Assembly (NCBI RefSeq): GCF_023078475.1
Contig: NZ_CP095741.1
Span: forward strand, 496,001 to 560,000
Origin: Luteibacter aegosomaticola
GTDB taxonomy: Bacteria > Pseudomonadota > Gammaproteobacteria > Xanthomonadales > Rhodanobacteraceae
Direction: 5' to 3'
Length of the DNA stretch: 64,000 nt
Each line of letters begins with the position of its first letter. Positions within the stretch are counted from its first letter, which is position 1. A program made the translations under genes and the position numbers. The notes below the pieces were generated by a model, which was not told where the DNA came from, did not search any database, and was given only the letters and a program-made list of their open reading frames with translations. Of the stretch, positions 1 through 8,831 are shown piece after piece.

Positions 1-227
1 CTGGCGGCGATCTCGTTGAACGCATCCGCAATGAATTCGGTTACGGCAAGGGGAAGCTGCCCACACTGATCATGACCGGTGACGAAAATCCCGCGAACCA
101 GGCGGCGCTTTTGCGTGCCGGCGCGAACGATCTGGTCGAGAAGCCGGTGGAAGAAAAGTTGCTCATCACGAAGCTGCTGTTCCAGCTTCGTGTCGCGTTG
201 CACCTGCGCGCGAAGGCGGAAGCTTGA
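1..227 (+). CDS. Response regulator receiver protein, C-terminal end (5' truncated by window)
   Basis: Only the last 74 codons are present, read from base 3 and ending at the TGA at 225-227. The translation contains the second half of a CheY-like receiver domain: a beta-4 strand ending in the conserved Thr (LIMTGDE), then the [11 protein letters not shown] segment with the conserved Lys-Pro of beta-5. The chain stops soon after alpha-5, so the receiver is the C-terminal domain. The phosphoacceptor Asp and anything upstream lie outside the window, so it could be a single-domain regulator or the tail of a hybrid kinase. Its stop overlaps the TTG start of ung by 3-4 bases, so the two are probably cotranscribed. 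Confidence 0.8.
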   Translation, partial: GGDLVERIRNEFGYGKGKLPTLIMTGDENPANQAALLRAGANDLVEKPVEEKLLITKLLFQLRVALHLRAKAEA

Positions 228-925
228 ACGATCGCGTGAAGCTCGAGGCCTCCTGGAAGGAGCGTATCGGCGATTACCTCGACCGGCCGGAGATGCTTCA
301 GCTCTCCGCGTTCCTGCGTGATGAGAAGGCGCACGGGAAAGAAATCTATCCGCCGGGCCCCGAGATCTTCAACGCGTTCGAACACACGCCGTTCGACAAG
401 GTACGTGTCGTCATCCTTGGCCAGGATCCGTATCACGGCCCCGGCCAGGCTCACGGCTTGAGCTTCTCCGTGCGGCCCGGTGTGCGTGTACCGCCGTCGC
501 TGCAGAACATGTTCAAGGAAATCGAGAGTTGTCTCGGTATTCCTCGCCCCGATCATGGATGCCTCACGCCGTGGGCTGATCGTGGCGTGCTATTGCTCAA
601 CGCCGTGCTCACGGTAGAAGCGGGGCAGGCGGCGTCACATCAGGGACGTGGTTGGGAAGGGTTTACGGATGCCGCGATCGATGCCTTGAACCGTGAGCGC
701 GAAGGCCTGGTCTTCATGCTGTGGGGTAGCCACGCACAGAAGAAAGGCCAGCTCATCGACGGCAAGCGCCATTGCATCCTGCGCAGCGTGCATCCCTCGC
801 CACTTTCTGCGCATCGCGGGTTCATGGGGTGCGGACATTTCGCCCAAGCAAACGAGTACCTCGTTGCGCGCGGCGAGCAGCCCATCGACTGGTCACTGCC
901 GCGTCGCGCAGATTTCGCAGGTTGA
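224..925 (+). CDS. ung: Uracil-DNA glycosylase (family 1)
   Basis: Removes uracil from DNA to start base-excision repair; cytoplasmic. The 233-residue product matches the usual family-1 UDG length. It carries the water-activating motif GQDPYH at residues 66-71 (catalytic Asp68), the uracil-recognition stretch LLLNAVLTV, and the DNA-intercalation motif HPSPLSAH at about 190-197. The likely start is the TTG at 224, which overlaps the stop of the preceding response-regulator gene. No in-frame ATG would preserve the N-terminus, so translational coupling is likely. A hairpin that can act as a terminator follows at 934-962. Confidence 0.95.
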   Translation: MNDRVKLEASWKERIGDYLDRPEMLQLSAFLRDEKAHGKEIYPPGPEIFNAFEHTPFDKVRVVILGQDPYHGPGQAHGLSFSVRPGVRVPPSLQNMFKEIESCLGIPRPDHGCLTPWADRGVLLLNAVLTVEAGQAASHQGRGWEGFTDAAIDALNREREGLVFMLWGSHAQKKGQLIDGKRHCILRSVHPSPLSAHRGFMGCGHFAQANEYLVARGEQPIDWSLPRRADFAG

Positions 926-933
926 AGTGACAG

Positions 934-962
934 AAGCCTGCGGCCGAGGCTCGCAGGCTTTA
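934..962 (+). terminator. Probable intrinsic terminator after ung
   Basis: A 9-bp perfect stem (AAGCCTGCG at 934-942, CGCAGGCTT at 952-960) with a 9-base loop begins 8 bases after the ung stop. The trailing T run is short (TTTA), so termination may be weak. Confidence 0.55.
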
Positions 963-1159
963 GCAACCACATACTTGTCATCGTGACGTGGCCCGCCTCA
1001 CGGCCCATCCGGATGGTTTCCGTGAGGTCTTTGATCGGCGAGCCGATCGACCCGCATAGATTAGCCCCCAGGCCGACGGCCACGCGTCAGCGGATGGCGG
1101 CGCAGCGCGTAGGCGCATTCCGACGGGCCGCGTCCGGGTTCCCTGACTTCAGTTTGGGG

Positions 1160-1188
1160 CTTGAATTCCTGCCGCCCGAACACTATTT
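1160..1188 (+). promoter_or_regulatory. Candidate sigma-32-type promoter upstream of rpoH
   Basis: CTTGAA at 1160-1165 matches the sigma-32 -35 consensus. After 15 bases comes CACTATTT at 1181-1188, 6 of 8 matches to the -10 consensus CCCCATTT. A start near 1195 would place the 1197-1216 hairpin at the very 5' end of the transcript. Autoregulation by RpoH is inferred; no transcript data are available. Confidence 0.35.
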
Positions 1189-1196
1189 CCTTTGAG

Positions 1197-1392
1197 GGCA
1201 GGCACATACGCCTGCCTGACGGCTTCAGGGCACTCTGGCCAGCCGTCTGCCTCCTGAATACCCCCAAGTCCCCACTGGACACCGAGGGGGTATTTCTGTA
1301 CCATTGAGTACAGCTAACCAAGATTGAACTTCGGTAGGGGTTAGCACTCCCACCCTGGGACTGCTAACCTGCACCGATACCTTTCAGGAGGT
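1197..1392 (+). promoter_or_regulatory. Structured 5' leader of rpoH with anti-Shine-Dalgarno
   Basis: Four elements are visible. A 7-bp hairpin lies at 1197-1216. CCTCCTGAA at 1250-1258 is perfectly complementary to TTCAGGAGG at 1383-1391, which contains the rpoH Shine-Dalgarno. A 9-bp stem (1257-1265 with 1286-1294) has a nested GTCC/GGAC hairpin inside it and shares bases 1257-1258 with the anti-SD. A long hairpin (1339-1346 with 1362-1369, inner stem 1348-1352 with 1356-1360) has a 5' arm that could pair instead with GCTAACC at 1313-1319. Competing folds that expose or hide the ribosome site are inferred from complementarity only. Confidence 0.5.
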
Positions 1393-1399
1393 TCCACAC

Positions 1400-2260
1400 A
1401 TGTCTCAAGCCCTCGCCACCCGTAACTACGGGCTACCGAGCGTCGTTGGCAGTCTGGATTCCTACATCGCGGCCGTCCATCGTATCCCGGTGCTCAGCCT
1501 TGACGAGGAGCAGACGCTAGCGCGGCGCTTCCACGACGACGCCGACCTCGACGCCGCCCGCCAGCTGGTGATGTCCCACCTTCGCTTCGTGGTGCATGTC
1601 GCCCGTGGCTATAACGGCTACGGCCTGCAGCTCTCCGACCTGATCCAGGAAGGCAACATCGGCCTCATGAAGGCGGTGAAGCGTTTCGATCCGGATCAGG
1701 GCGTGCGCCTCGTCAGCTTCGCCGTGCACTGGATCCGTGCCGAAATGCACGAGTTCATCCTGCGTAACTGGCGCATCGTCAAGGTCGCCACGACCAAGGC
1801 CCAGCGCAAGCTGTTCTTCAACCTGCGCAAGAGCAAGAAGCGCCTGGGTTGGATGAATGCCGAGGAAGTGCGCGTGGTCGCCCATGACCTGGGCGTGCCG
1901 GAAGCGACCGTCCGTGAGATGGAATCCCGCCTGTCGGGCCGCGACGTGGGCTTTGAAGCCCCGGCCGACGCCGATGACGACGAGAAGCCGGCACCGGCCG
2001 CGTTCCTGGTCGATGAAGGCGCCGATCCGTACGACAACCTGGCCGAAGCCGATGCCTCGGACAACCAGATGAGCGCCCTGGGTTCTGCCCTCGCCAACCT
2101 GGATGCCCGTTCGCGCGACATCATCCAGCGCCGCTGGCTGGCCGACGAAAACAAGGCCACCCTGCAGGATCTGGCTGACGAGTACGGCGTCTCGGCCGAG
2201 CGCATCCGCCAGATCGAGGCGAATGCCATGAAGAAGATGCGCGTCGCCATCGCCGCCTGA
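1400..2260 (+). CDS. rpoH: RNA polymerase heat-shock sigma factor sigma-32
   Basis: Alternative sigma-70-family factor that directs RNA polymerase to heat-shock promoters. The 286-residue product has sigma region 2 with the [19 protein letters not shown] core at about residues 80-98, the diagnostic RpoH box QRKLFFNLR at 135-143, and region 4 with a C-terminal helix-turn-helix ending [15 protein letters not shown]. The ATG at 1400 is preceded by a consensus AGGAGG at 1386-1391. The Shine-Dalgarno is perfectly complementary to a segment about 130 nt upstream, so translation may be structurally controlled. An acidic, alanine-rich insert (about residues 190-215) separates regions 3 and 4. The gene is monocistronic, with a strong terminator at 2286-2310. 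Confidence 0.97.
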   Translation: MSQALATRNYGLPSVVGSLDSYIAAVHRIPVLSLDEEQTLARRFHDDADLDAARQLVMSHLRFVVHVARGYNGYGLQLSDLIQEGNIGLMKAVKRFDPDQGVRLVSFAVHWIRAEMHEFILRNWRIVKVATTKAQRKLFFNLRKSKKRLGWMNAEEVRVVAHDLGVPEATVREMESRLSGRDVGFEAPADADDDEKPAPAAFLVDEGADPYDNLAEADASDNQMSALGSALANLDARSRDIIQRRWLADENKATLQDLADEYGVSAERIRQIEANAMKKMRVAIAA

Positions 2261-2285
2261 GGGCTGCGAACGGCGTAAGATCCGG

Positions 2286-2310
2286 AACGGCCCCCTCGTG
2301 GGGCCGTTTT
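2286..2310 (+). terminator. Intrinsic terminator after rpoH
   Basis: AACGGCCCC (2286-2294) pairs with GGGGCCGTT (2300-2308) around a 5-base loop and runs into TTTT. This is a textbook rho-independent terminator 25 bases after the rpoH stop. Confidence 0.85.
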
Positions 2311-2338
2311 CCGTTGCCCCGACCGTGGAGTGAGAAGG

Positions 2339-3022
2339 ATGCCCAGGGCTCTGGTCATCGAAGATGACGAAGTCACCGCCCGCGATATCGTCGCGGAGCT
2401 TGGCGCGCACGGCCTCAACGCCGAGTGGGTCGCCAACGGTCGCGACGGCCTGGCCCGTGCGCTCGAGAACGGCTACGACATTATTACCCTCGACCGCATG
2501 CTGCCTGGCATGGACGGCATCGATGTCGTCTCCGAATTGCGCAAACGCGCGGTCGAGACCCCGGTGCTCATGATCAGCGCGCTCTCCGATGTCGACGAGC
2601 GTGTCCGCGGCCTGCGCGCTGGCGGCGACGACTACCTCACCAAGCCTTTCGCCCCGGACGAGCTCGCGGCCCGCGCTGAGGTGCTGCTGCGCCGGCATCG
2701 CCGGCCGGAGACGGGCGAGACGCGGATTCGCGTCGAAGATCTCGAGCTCGACCTGGTCAAGCACAACGCCCTGCGCGGCGGCCAGCCGCTCACGCTGCTG
2801 CCCACCGAGTTCCGCCTGCTCGAATTCCTCATGCGCAACGCCGGTCAGGTCGTCACGCGCCAGATGATCTTCGAGCACGTCTGGGGTTTCCATTTCGATC
2901 CGGGTACCAACGTGATCGATGTCCATATCGGCCGCCTCCGTCGCAAGATCGACGGCGCCGGCCAGGTGCCGCTCATCCGTACGGTGCGTGGCTCGGGGTA
3001 CGTCCTTGCGCCCGCTGACTGA
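2339..3022 (+). CDS. OmpR-family two-component response regulator
   Basis: DNA-binding response regulator of 227 residues: an N-terminal receiver with acidic pocket EDD at 8-10, phosphoacceptor Asp52 (in LDRMLPGMDG), conserved Thr/Ser in MISAL and Lys in LTKPF, then a winged-helix domain with the recognition region VIDVHIGRLRRKID. The ATG at 2339 is chosen over the in-frame GTG at 2330 because GGAG at 2327-2330 sits 8 bases before it. The downstream kinase gene overlaps its 3' end, so the two form an operon. The adjacent RND pump operon (from 4466) is the obvious candidate target, by position only. Confidence 0.92.
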   Translation: MPRALVIEDDEVTARDIVAELGAHGLNAEWVANGRDGLARALENGYDIITLDRMLPGMDGIDVVSELRKRAVETPVLMISALSDVDERVRGLRAGGDDYLTKPFAPDELAARAEVLLRRHRRPETGETRIRVEDLELDLVKHNALRGGQPLTLLPTEFRLLEFLMRNAGQVVTRQMIFEHVWGFHFDPGTNVIDVHIGRLRRKIDGAGQVPLIRTVRGSGYVLAPAD

Positions 3023-4370
3023 CGCCTGGCGTTCCGCCACTTCGCGCCTGATCCTCATCTACGGCGCGCTCTTCGCCATCTGGTGCGTGGTGCTGCTGGG
3101 CGTGGTCCAGTGGGAATCCTCGCGCTACCTCACCAATGTCGTCGACGGCATGCTGGCCGCCCGCCTGCATTACCTCGAGCGTACCGACCCGCACCGCCTG
3201 CGCGATACCGTCGATGCCGCCAGCGCGATCGACGCGACGGGCTTCATGGCCGCAGGCCTGTTCGACGCCAAGGGTCAGCGCATCGCCGGCAATATCGAAA
3301 AAGTGCCGGCGGGCCTCGACGAGGACGGGGTCATCCACGCTGTGCAGGCGCGCGTCGATGAAAACTCCGACGAGCCAGCCCGTCGCGCACGCGGCATGGC
3401 CAATACGCTGCCCGACGGCGAGCGCCTCGTGGTGGTCAAGGAAAGCGCGGTCATCGATGGCCTCGGCGCCATCATTCGCCGAGGCGCGCTGTGGGGGCTG
3501 TCCCTCACCCTGATCCCGGGCGTGCTGGGTGGCATCCTGATCGCCCGGCGCCCCGCGCGCCGTGTGCGCGAGATCCAGCTGGCCATGGAGCCCATCCGCG
3601 AAGGCGACCTCAGCGTGCGCCTGCCGGTCAGCCGGACAGGCGACGAGGTCGACCTGCTGGCGGGCACGGTGAACACCACCCTTGGCGAGATCGAGCGCCT
3701 GCTCGGCGAGGTCAAGGGCGTTACGGACAACATCGCCCACGACCTGCGTACACCACTCACCCGCATGCGCACCCGCCTGTACCGCGTGCAGCAGCAGATT
3801 GAAGGCACCCCGGAAGCCGAACAGCTCGAAGCCGCCGTGGAAGAGATCGACACGGTGTTGGCGCGTTTCCGCGCGTTGCTGCGCGTCTCGGAGCTGGAAG
3901 ACCGCCAGCGCAGCGCCTGCTTCGAAAGCATGGACCTCGGCACCGTGCTGAAGAATGTGCACGAGTTCTACGCCCCGCTGGCCGAAGACCGCCACCAGGT
4001 ATTCGAGCTGGATGTCGGCAAATTGCCGCACCTTCGTGGTGATCCTCAGCTAATGTTCGAAGCGTTCGCGAACCTGGTGGGCAATGCCATCAAGTTCACC
4101 CCGAATGGCGGGGCTATCCGTCTGGTGGCGCTGACGGACCCGACGGGCGACGCCCGGGTCGATATCGCCGATACCGGGCCCGGTATCCCCGTGGGTGAGC
4201 GCGAAGCCGTCTTCCGCCGTTTCTACCGCAGCGATGAGACCCGTTCCAAGCCCGGATGCGGCCTGGGTCTGGCCATCGTCAGTGCCATCGTACGGCTGCA
4301 CGGATACTCGCTCGCGGTGGGCGGAAACGACGACGGCGCGGTGTTCTCGGTCACCTGCCCGGCCGCGTAG
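3006..4370 (+). CDS. Sensor histidine kinase paired with the OmpR-type regulator
   Basis: Membrane sensor kinase of about 454 residues. There are two transmembrane segments (about residues 12-34 and 160-180) around a periplasmic sensor region, a HAMP linker, a HisKA domain with phosphoacceptor His245 in NIAHDLRTPLTRM, and an ATPase domain with N box NLVGNAIKF, G1 box DTGPGIP and G2 box GCGLGLAIV. The start is uncertain. The reading frame stays open upstream inside the regulator gene. TTG at 3006 is the most economical start, giving a 17-base overlap; GTG at 2988 is an alternative. It ends 95 bases before the RND permease. The sensed signal cannot be read from the sequence. Confidence 0.85.
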   Translation: MRPLTDAWRSATSRLILIYGALFAIWCVVLLGVVQWESSRYLTNVVDGMLAARLHYLERTDPHRLRDTVDAASAIDATGFMAAGLFDAKGQRIAGNIEKVPAGLDEDGVIHAVQARVDENSDEPARRARGMANTLPDGERLVVVKESAVIDGLGAIIRRGALWGLSLTLIPGVLGGILIARRPARRVREIQLAMEPIREGDLSVRLPVSRTGDEVDLLAGTVNTTLGEIERLLGEVKGVTDNIAHDLRTPLTRMRTRLYRVQQQIEGTPEAEQLEAAVEEIDTVLARFRALLRVSELEDRQRSACFESMDLGTVLKNVHEFYAPLAEDRHQVFELDVGKLPHLRGDPQLMFEAFANLVGNAIKFTPNGGAIRLVALTDPTGDARVDIADTGPGIPVGEREAVFRRFYRSDETRSKPGCGLGLAIVSAIVRLHGYSLAVGGNDDGAVFSVTCPAA

Positions 4371-4465
4371 CCGAAAACGCCTAAATAAATCTTAACTACG
4401 CCGCAGGTTCACGCGGGGGCAAAATTCGCCGCGACGCAACATCGCGCTCGGAAACCGTCCCCCTC

Positions 4466-7400
4466 ATGATTGGCATCGTCCGGATCGCCCTCACGCGGCC
4501 GTATACCTTCGTCGTCCTCGCTCTGCTGATCCTCATCGTAGGTCCGCTGTCGGCGATGCGTACGCCGACCGACATCTTCCCCGACATCAAGATCCCCGTG
4601 ATCGCGGTGGTGTGGCAGTACACCGGCCTCCCGCCCGACCAGATGGTGGGCCGTGTGTCGTCGCCGTTTGAGCGCGTGCTCACCACCACGGTGAACGACG
4701 TGGAGCACATCGAGGCGAACTCGATCTCCGGCTTCGGCATCATCAAGATCTTCTTCCAGCCCACGGTGGATATCCGCACGGCCAACGCGCAGGTGACCGC
4801 CGTGGCGCAGACGCTGCTGAAGCAGCTGCCTGCCGGTACCACGCCTCCGCTGATCCTGAACTACAGCGCCTCGACCGTGCCGATCATCCAGCTGGCGCTC
4901 TCGGGCGATGGCCTGACCGAACAGAACCTGGCCGATCTTGGCCTGAACGCGATCCGCCCGCAGCTCACCTCGGTGCCCGGCGCGGCGATCCCGTATCCGT
5001 TCGGCGGCAAGACCCGCCAGGTGCAGATCGATATCGATCCGGCCGCGCTGCAGGCGCGCGGCTTATCGGCACAGGACGTGGCGAACGCGCTCGCGGCACA
5101 GAACCTGATCACGCCGGTCGGTACACAGAAGATCGGTGATTACGAGTACACGCTGCAGCTCAATAACTCGCCCTCGGTGGTCGATGAGCTGGGTAACCTG
5201 CCGGTGAAGGTCGTCAACGGTGCCACCGTGTTCATTCGCGACGTGGCCCATGTGCGCGACGGCTCGCCGCCGCAGACCAATATCGTGCACGTCGACGGCA
5301 ACCGCTCGGTGCTGATGACCGTGCTGAAGAACGGTTCGGCCTCGACGCTGGCGATCATCCAGGGCATCAAGGATCGCGTGAAGAGCATGAAGGATGCTCT
5401 GCCCGAGAACCTCAAGATCAGCCCGATCGGTGACCAGTCGCTGTTCGTCAGTGGCGCGATCGCCGGCGTGGCCCGCGAAGGCGTGATCGCTGCGGCGCTC
5501 ACCAGTCTCATGATCCTGCTGTTCCTCGGTAGCTGGCGCTCGACGGTGATCATTGCCACGTCGATCCCGTTGGCGATCCTTGGCGCCATCGCGATGCTGT
5601 CCGCGTTCGGCGAAACCATGAACATCATGACGCTGGGTGGCCTGGCACTCGCGGTGGGCATCCTGGTGGATGACGCCACGGTGACCATCGAGAACATCAA
5701 CTGGCATCTCGAGCACGGCAAGGACGTAGAAACCGCGATCCTCGACGGTGCGGCGCAGATCGTGACGCCCGCCTTCGTCTCGCTGCTCTGCATCTGCATC
5801 GTGTTCGTGCCGATGTTCTTCCTGGATGGCGTTGCCCGCTTCCTCTTCGTGCCGATGGCCGAAGCGGTGATGTTCTCCATGATCTGCTCGTTCATCCTCT
5901 CGCGTACGCTCGTGCCGACGATGGCGAAGTATCTGCTGCACCCGCACTCGGTCGACGACCCGCACGGCGAGCATGGCAAGGTCTCGCGCAACCCGCTGGT
6001 CCGCTTCCAGCGCGGTTTCGAGAAGCGCTTCGAAAGCCTGCGCCAGAGCTACCACGGCCTGCTCGAACTCGCGCTGCGCCATAGCAAGCCGTTCGTCATC
6101 GGCTTCATGGCCTTCGTGATCCTCTCGTTCGGCCTGGTGCCGATGCTGGGCCGAAACTTCTTCCCCTCGGTGGATTCGGGCCAGATCCTGATGCACGTCC
6201 GTGCGCCGGCCGGTACCCGCGTGGAAGAGACGGCGAACCTGTTTGCCGCCGTGACCAAGGAAGTGCGCAAGATCATCCCGGCCGAAGAACTCGGTACGGT
6301 GGTGGACAACATGGGCCTGTCGTCGTCGGGTATTAACAACACCTACAACAACACCGGTACCGTGAGCTCGTCGGACGGCGATCTTCAGATCGCGCTGAAG
6401 GAAGACCACAAGCCGACAGCTGACTACGTGCGCGAGCTCCGTGAAAAGCTGCCGCGTCTGTTCCCGACCGCGACGTTCTCGTTCCCGCCAGCGGACATCA
6501 TCAGCCAGATCCTGAACTTCGGTTCGCCTGCGCCGATCGATCTGCAGATCCGTGGACCCAACGTCAATGCGAACTTCAAGTACGCCGACATGTTGCTGCG
6601 CGAGATCCGCCGCGTGCCGGGCGTGGTCGACGCGCGCATCCAGCAGTCGAACGCCAGCCCGACGTTCAACGTCGACGTGGACCGCAGCCGTGCACAGCAA
6701 GTCGGCATCACCGAGCGCGACGTCACCAACAGCCTCGGCGTGAACCTGGCCGGTTCCAGCCAGATCGCCCCGACCTTCTGGCTGAACCCGCAGAACGGCG
6801 TGTCGTACCCGATCGTGATGCAGACCCCGCAGTACGCGATCGATACGCTGCCTGATCTCGCCAACGTGCCGATCAGCCCGAGCACCGGCGCGGCCGGCTC
6901 GCAGATCCTTGGCGGCCTGGCCTCGTTCTCGCGCACCACCAGCAGCACGGTGGCCAGCCAGTACAACATCCAGTCGATGGTCGAGATCTTCGCCACCACG
7001 CAGGATCGCGATCTGGGCGGCGTGGCGACGGATATCCAGAAGATCCTGAAGGCGCACGAGAAGGATCTGCCGAAGGCATCGAGCACCGCGCTGCTCGGCC
7101 AGGTGCAGACGATGAACAGCGCCTTCACCGGCCTGATCCTCGGCCTGCTCGGCGCGATCGTCCTGATCTACCTGCTGATCGTGGTGAACTTCCAGTCGTG
7201 GGCGGATCCGTTCGTGATCGTCACCGCGCTGCCCGCCGCTATCGCCGGCATCATCTGGATGCTGTTCGCCACGCATACGCCGCTCTCGGTGCCTGCACTC
7301 ACCGGCGCCATCATGTGCATGGGCGTGGCCACCGCCAACTCCATCCTGGTGGTGAGCTTCTGCCGCGAGCGCCTCGCGGACACCGGTGATGCGTACATCG

Positions 7401-7669
7401 CCGCATCGGAAGGCGGTTTCGTCCGCTTCCGCCCGGTGCTGATGACCGCGCTGGCCATGATCATCGGCATGCTGCCGATGGCCCTGGGCATGGGCGAAGG
7501 CGGCGAGCAGAACGCACCGCTCGGCCGCGCCGTCATCGGCGGCCTCATCTTCGCCACCACGGCCACGCTGCTGTTCGTGCCGGTGGTCTTCAACATCATC
7601 CATGGCCGTCGCGGCCACGCCTCCAAAACCCCGGCGAACGCTTCCGGAGAGCCCGTCCATGTCGCCTGA
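4466..7669 (+). CDS. RND efflux pump inner-membrane permease (HAE-1/AcrB type)
   Basis: Proton-driven exporter subunit, 1067 residues, close to the usual AcrB-family length. It shows the duplicated RND architecture: a first transmembrane helix (about 12-30), porter domain, then helices 2-6 with the family signature GGLALAVGILVDDATVTIENI, whose adjacent Asp pair fits the proton-relay position. A second porter domain and a second transmembrane block end near residue 1050. The ATG at 4466 lacks a strong Shine-Dalgarno. The AT-rich 95-base gap upstream (with TAAATAAATCTTAACTAC at about 4381-4398) is the likely promoter and regulator-binding region. The next two genes supply the adaptor and the outer-membrane channel. 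The substrate cannot be inferred. Confidence 0.93.
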   Translation: MIGIVRIALTRPYTFVVLALLILIVGPLSAMRTPTDIFPDIKIPVIAVVWQYTGLPPDQMVGRVSSPFERVLTTTVNDVEHIEANSISGFGIIKIFFQPTVDIRTANAQVTAVAQTLLKQLPAGTTPPLILNYSASTVPIIQLALSGDGLTEQNLADLGLNAIRPQLTSVPGAAIPYPFGGKTRQVQIDIDPAALQARGLSAQDVANALAAQNLITPVGTQKIGDYEYTLQLNNSPSVVDELGNLPVKVVNGATVFIRDVAHVRDGSPPQTNIVHVDGNRSVLMTVLKNGSASTLAIIQGIKDRVKSMKDALPENLKISPIGDQSLFVSGAIAGVAREGVIAAALTSLMILLFLGSWRSTVIIATSIPLAILGAIAMLSAFGETMNIMTLGGLALAVGILVDDATVTIENINWHLEHGKDVETAILDGAAQIVTPAFVSLLCICIVFVPMFFLDGVARFLFVPMAEAVMFSMICSFILSRTLVPTMAKYLLHPHSVDDPHGEHGKVSRNPLVRFQRGFEKRFESLRQSYHGLLELALRHSKPFVIGFMAFVILSFGLVPMLGRNFFPSVDSGQILMHVRAPAGTRVEETANLFAAVTKEVRKIIPAEELGTVVDNMGLSSSGINNTYNNTGTVSSSDGDLQIALKEDHKPTADYVRELREKLPRLFPTATFSFPPADIISQILNFGSPAPIDLQIRGPNVNANFKYADMLLREIRRVPGVVDARIQQSNASPTFNVDVDRSRAQQVGITERDVTNSLGVNLAGSSQIAPTFWLNPQNGVSYPIVMQTPQYAIDTLPDLANVPISPSTGAAGSQILGGLASFSRTTSSTVASQYNIQSMVEIFATTQDRDLGGVATDIQKILKAHEKDLPKASSTALLGQVQTMNSAFTGLILGLLGAIVLIYLLIVVNFQSWADPFVIVTALPAAIAGIIWMLFATHTPLSVPALTGAIMCMGVATANSILVVSFCRERLADTGDAYIAASEGGFVRFRPVLMTALAMIIGMLPMALGMGEGGEQNAPLGRAVIGGLIFATTATLLFVPVVFNIIHGRRGHASKTPANASGEPVHVA

Positions 7670-8831
7670 TACGATCCATACCCCGCCGCCGCGTCGCCTG
7701 CGCCTCGCTGGCATCATCGCCGCCATCGTGGTCCTCGCCATCGTCGTTGCCGGCGTGGCCACCCGCGCCAACGAATCGCGCAACCTGCGCGAGTGGACCG
7801 ACGACCAGGCCACGCCGTCGGTCAACCTGGTCAAGCCGCAAGGCGGGCAGGGCGGTGGTGATCTCAACCTGCCGGGTCGCCTCCAGGCTTATGCGCGTGC
7901 GCCGATCTATGCGCGTACCAGCGGTTACCTGAAGTCGTGGAAGTACGACATCGGTCAGAAAGTGAAGGCTGGTGACATCCTGGGCGAAATCGAAACCCCG
8001 GATCTCGACCAGCAGTTGCTGCAGGCCAAGGCCGACCTCGCCAGTGCACGTGCTAACGAAGCCCTTGCGCAGACCACCGCCAAGCGTTGGCAGTCCATGC
8101 GCGATTCGGATTCGGTCTCCAAGCAGGAAGTGGACGAGAAGACCGGCGACTACGACGCCAAGCACGCACTCGCTGCGGCAGCTCAGGCGAACCTTGAGCG
8201 CATCCAGGCGACCAAGGGCTTCGCCAAGCTCGTCGCGCCGTTCGATGGCGTGGTGACGGCTCGCGAGACCGATGTCGGTGCGCTGATCAACGCCGGCGGC
8301 GGTGGCCAGGAACTGTTCGTGGTCTCTGACACGCACAAGCTGCGCATGTACGTGAACGTGCCGCAGAACTACGCGCCGGCGATCAAGCAGGGCGAGACGG
8401 TGAAGCTCACCGTGCCGGAATACCCGGGCCAGACCTTCGAAGGCAAGATCGAGTCGAGCTCGTCGGCGATCAACGCGGCCAGCGGCACCACGCTCGTGCA
8501 GGTCGCCGTCGATAACAACGACGGCAAGCTGCTCCCGGGCAGCTACGCCAGCGTCACGTTCGACCTGCCGGCCAACGCCGCGCTCTATCGCGTACCGGCC
8601 AGCGCCCTCGTGTACGACGGCAGCGGTCTCCGTGTTGCCGTGGTCGATGCGCAGAACAAGGTGACGTTCAAGGACGTGACCATCGCGCAGGACTTCGGCA
8701 AGACGGTGCAGCTCGCTTCGGGCATCAACGCCGGCGACCGTCTGATCGAGAGCCCGCCGGATGGTCTGGCGAATGGCGACACGGTGAAGGTCATTCCTCC
8801 GAAGAAGGAAGGCGGCAATGGCAAGGCGTGA
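7659..8831 (+). CDS. RND efflux periplasmic adaptor (membrane fusion protein)
   Basis: Links the permease to the outer-membrane channel. The product has 390 residues. An N-terminal anchor helix (about 15-35) is followed by the lipoyl half-motif around GYLKSWKYDIGQKVKAGD, a coiled-coil hairpin rich in Ala/Gln/Lys (about 105-180), the second lipoyl half (KLVAPFDGVVTARETDVGALI), and beta-barrel/membrane-proximal domains. The ATG at 7659 is chosen because GGAGAG lies 7 bases upstream and it overlaps the permease stop by 11 bases; a longer frame opening at 7602 lies inside permease sequence. Part of the permease-adaptor-channel operon. Confidence 0.92.
   Translation: MSPDTIHTPPPRRLRLAGIIAAIVVLAIVVAGVATRANESRNLREWTDDQATPSVNLVKPQGGQGGGDLNLPGRLQAYARAPIYARTSGYLKSWKYDIGQKVKAGDILGEIETPDLDQQLLQAKADLASARANEALAQTTAKRWQSMRDSDSVSKQEVDEKTGDYDAKHALAAAAQANLERIQATKGFAKLVAPFDGVVTARETDVGALINAGGGGQELFVVSDTHKLRMYVNVPQNYAPAIKQGETVKLTVPEYPGQTFEGKIESSSSAINAASGTTLVQVAVDNNDGKLLPGSYASVTFDLPANAALYRVPASALVYDGSGLRVAVVDAQNKVTFKDVTIAQDFGKTVQLASGINAGDRLIESPPDGLANGDTVKVIPPKKEGGNGKA

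Larger units (their letters stand above)
926..1399. other. Gene-free interval between ung and rpoH
   Basis: No convincing coding sequence is visible in these 474 bases. The interval holds the ung terminator hairpin, a heat-shock-type promoter candidate at 1160-1188, and a series of inverted repeats (1197-1216, 1257-1294, 1339-1369) forming a likely rpoH leader of about 200 nt. I looked for a small RNA gene but saw no family signature I could defend. Confidence 0.6.

Noticed and set aside
990..1200. Possible 6S-like or other small RNA gene upstream of rpoH
   Set aside because: The region is GC-rich and can fold, but I could not find the closing-stem and bubble pattern of 6S RNA nor a dedicated promoter and terminator.
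5063..7867. A 934-codon minus-strand frame opposite the RND permease
   Set aside because: It is a shadow frame rich in Arg, His and Asp opposite a protein with intact family motifs along its whole length.
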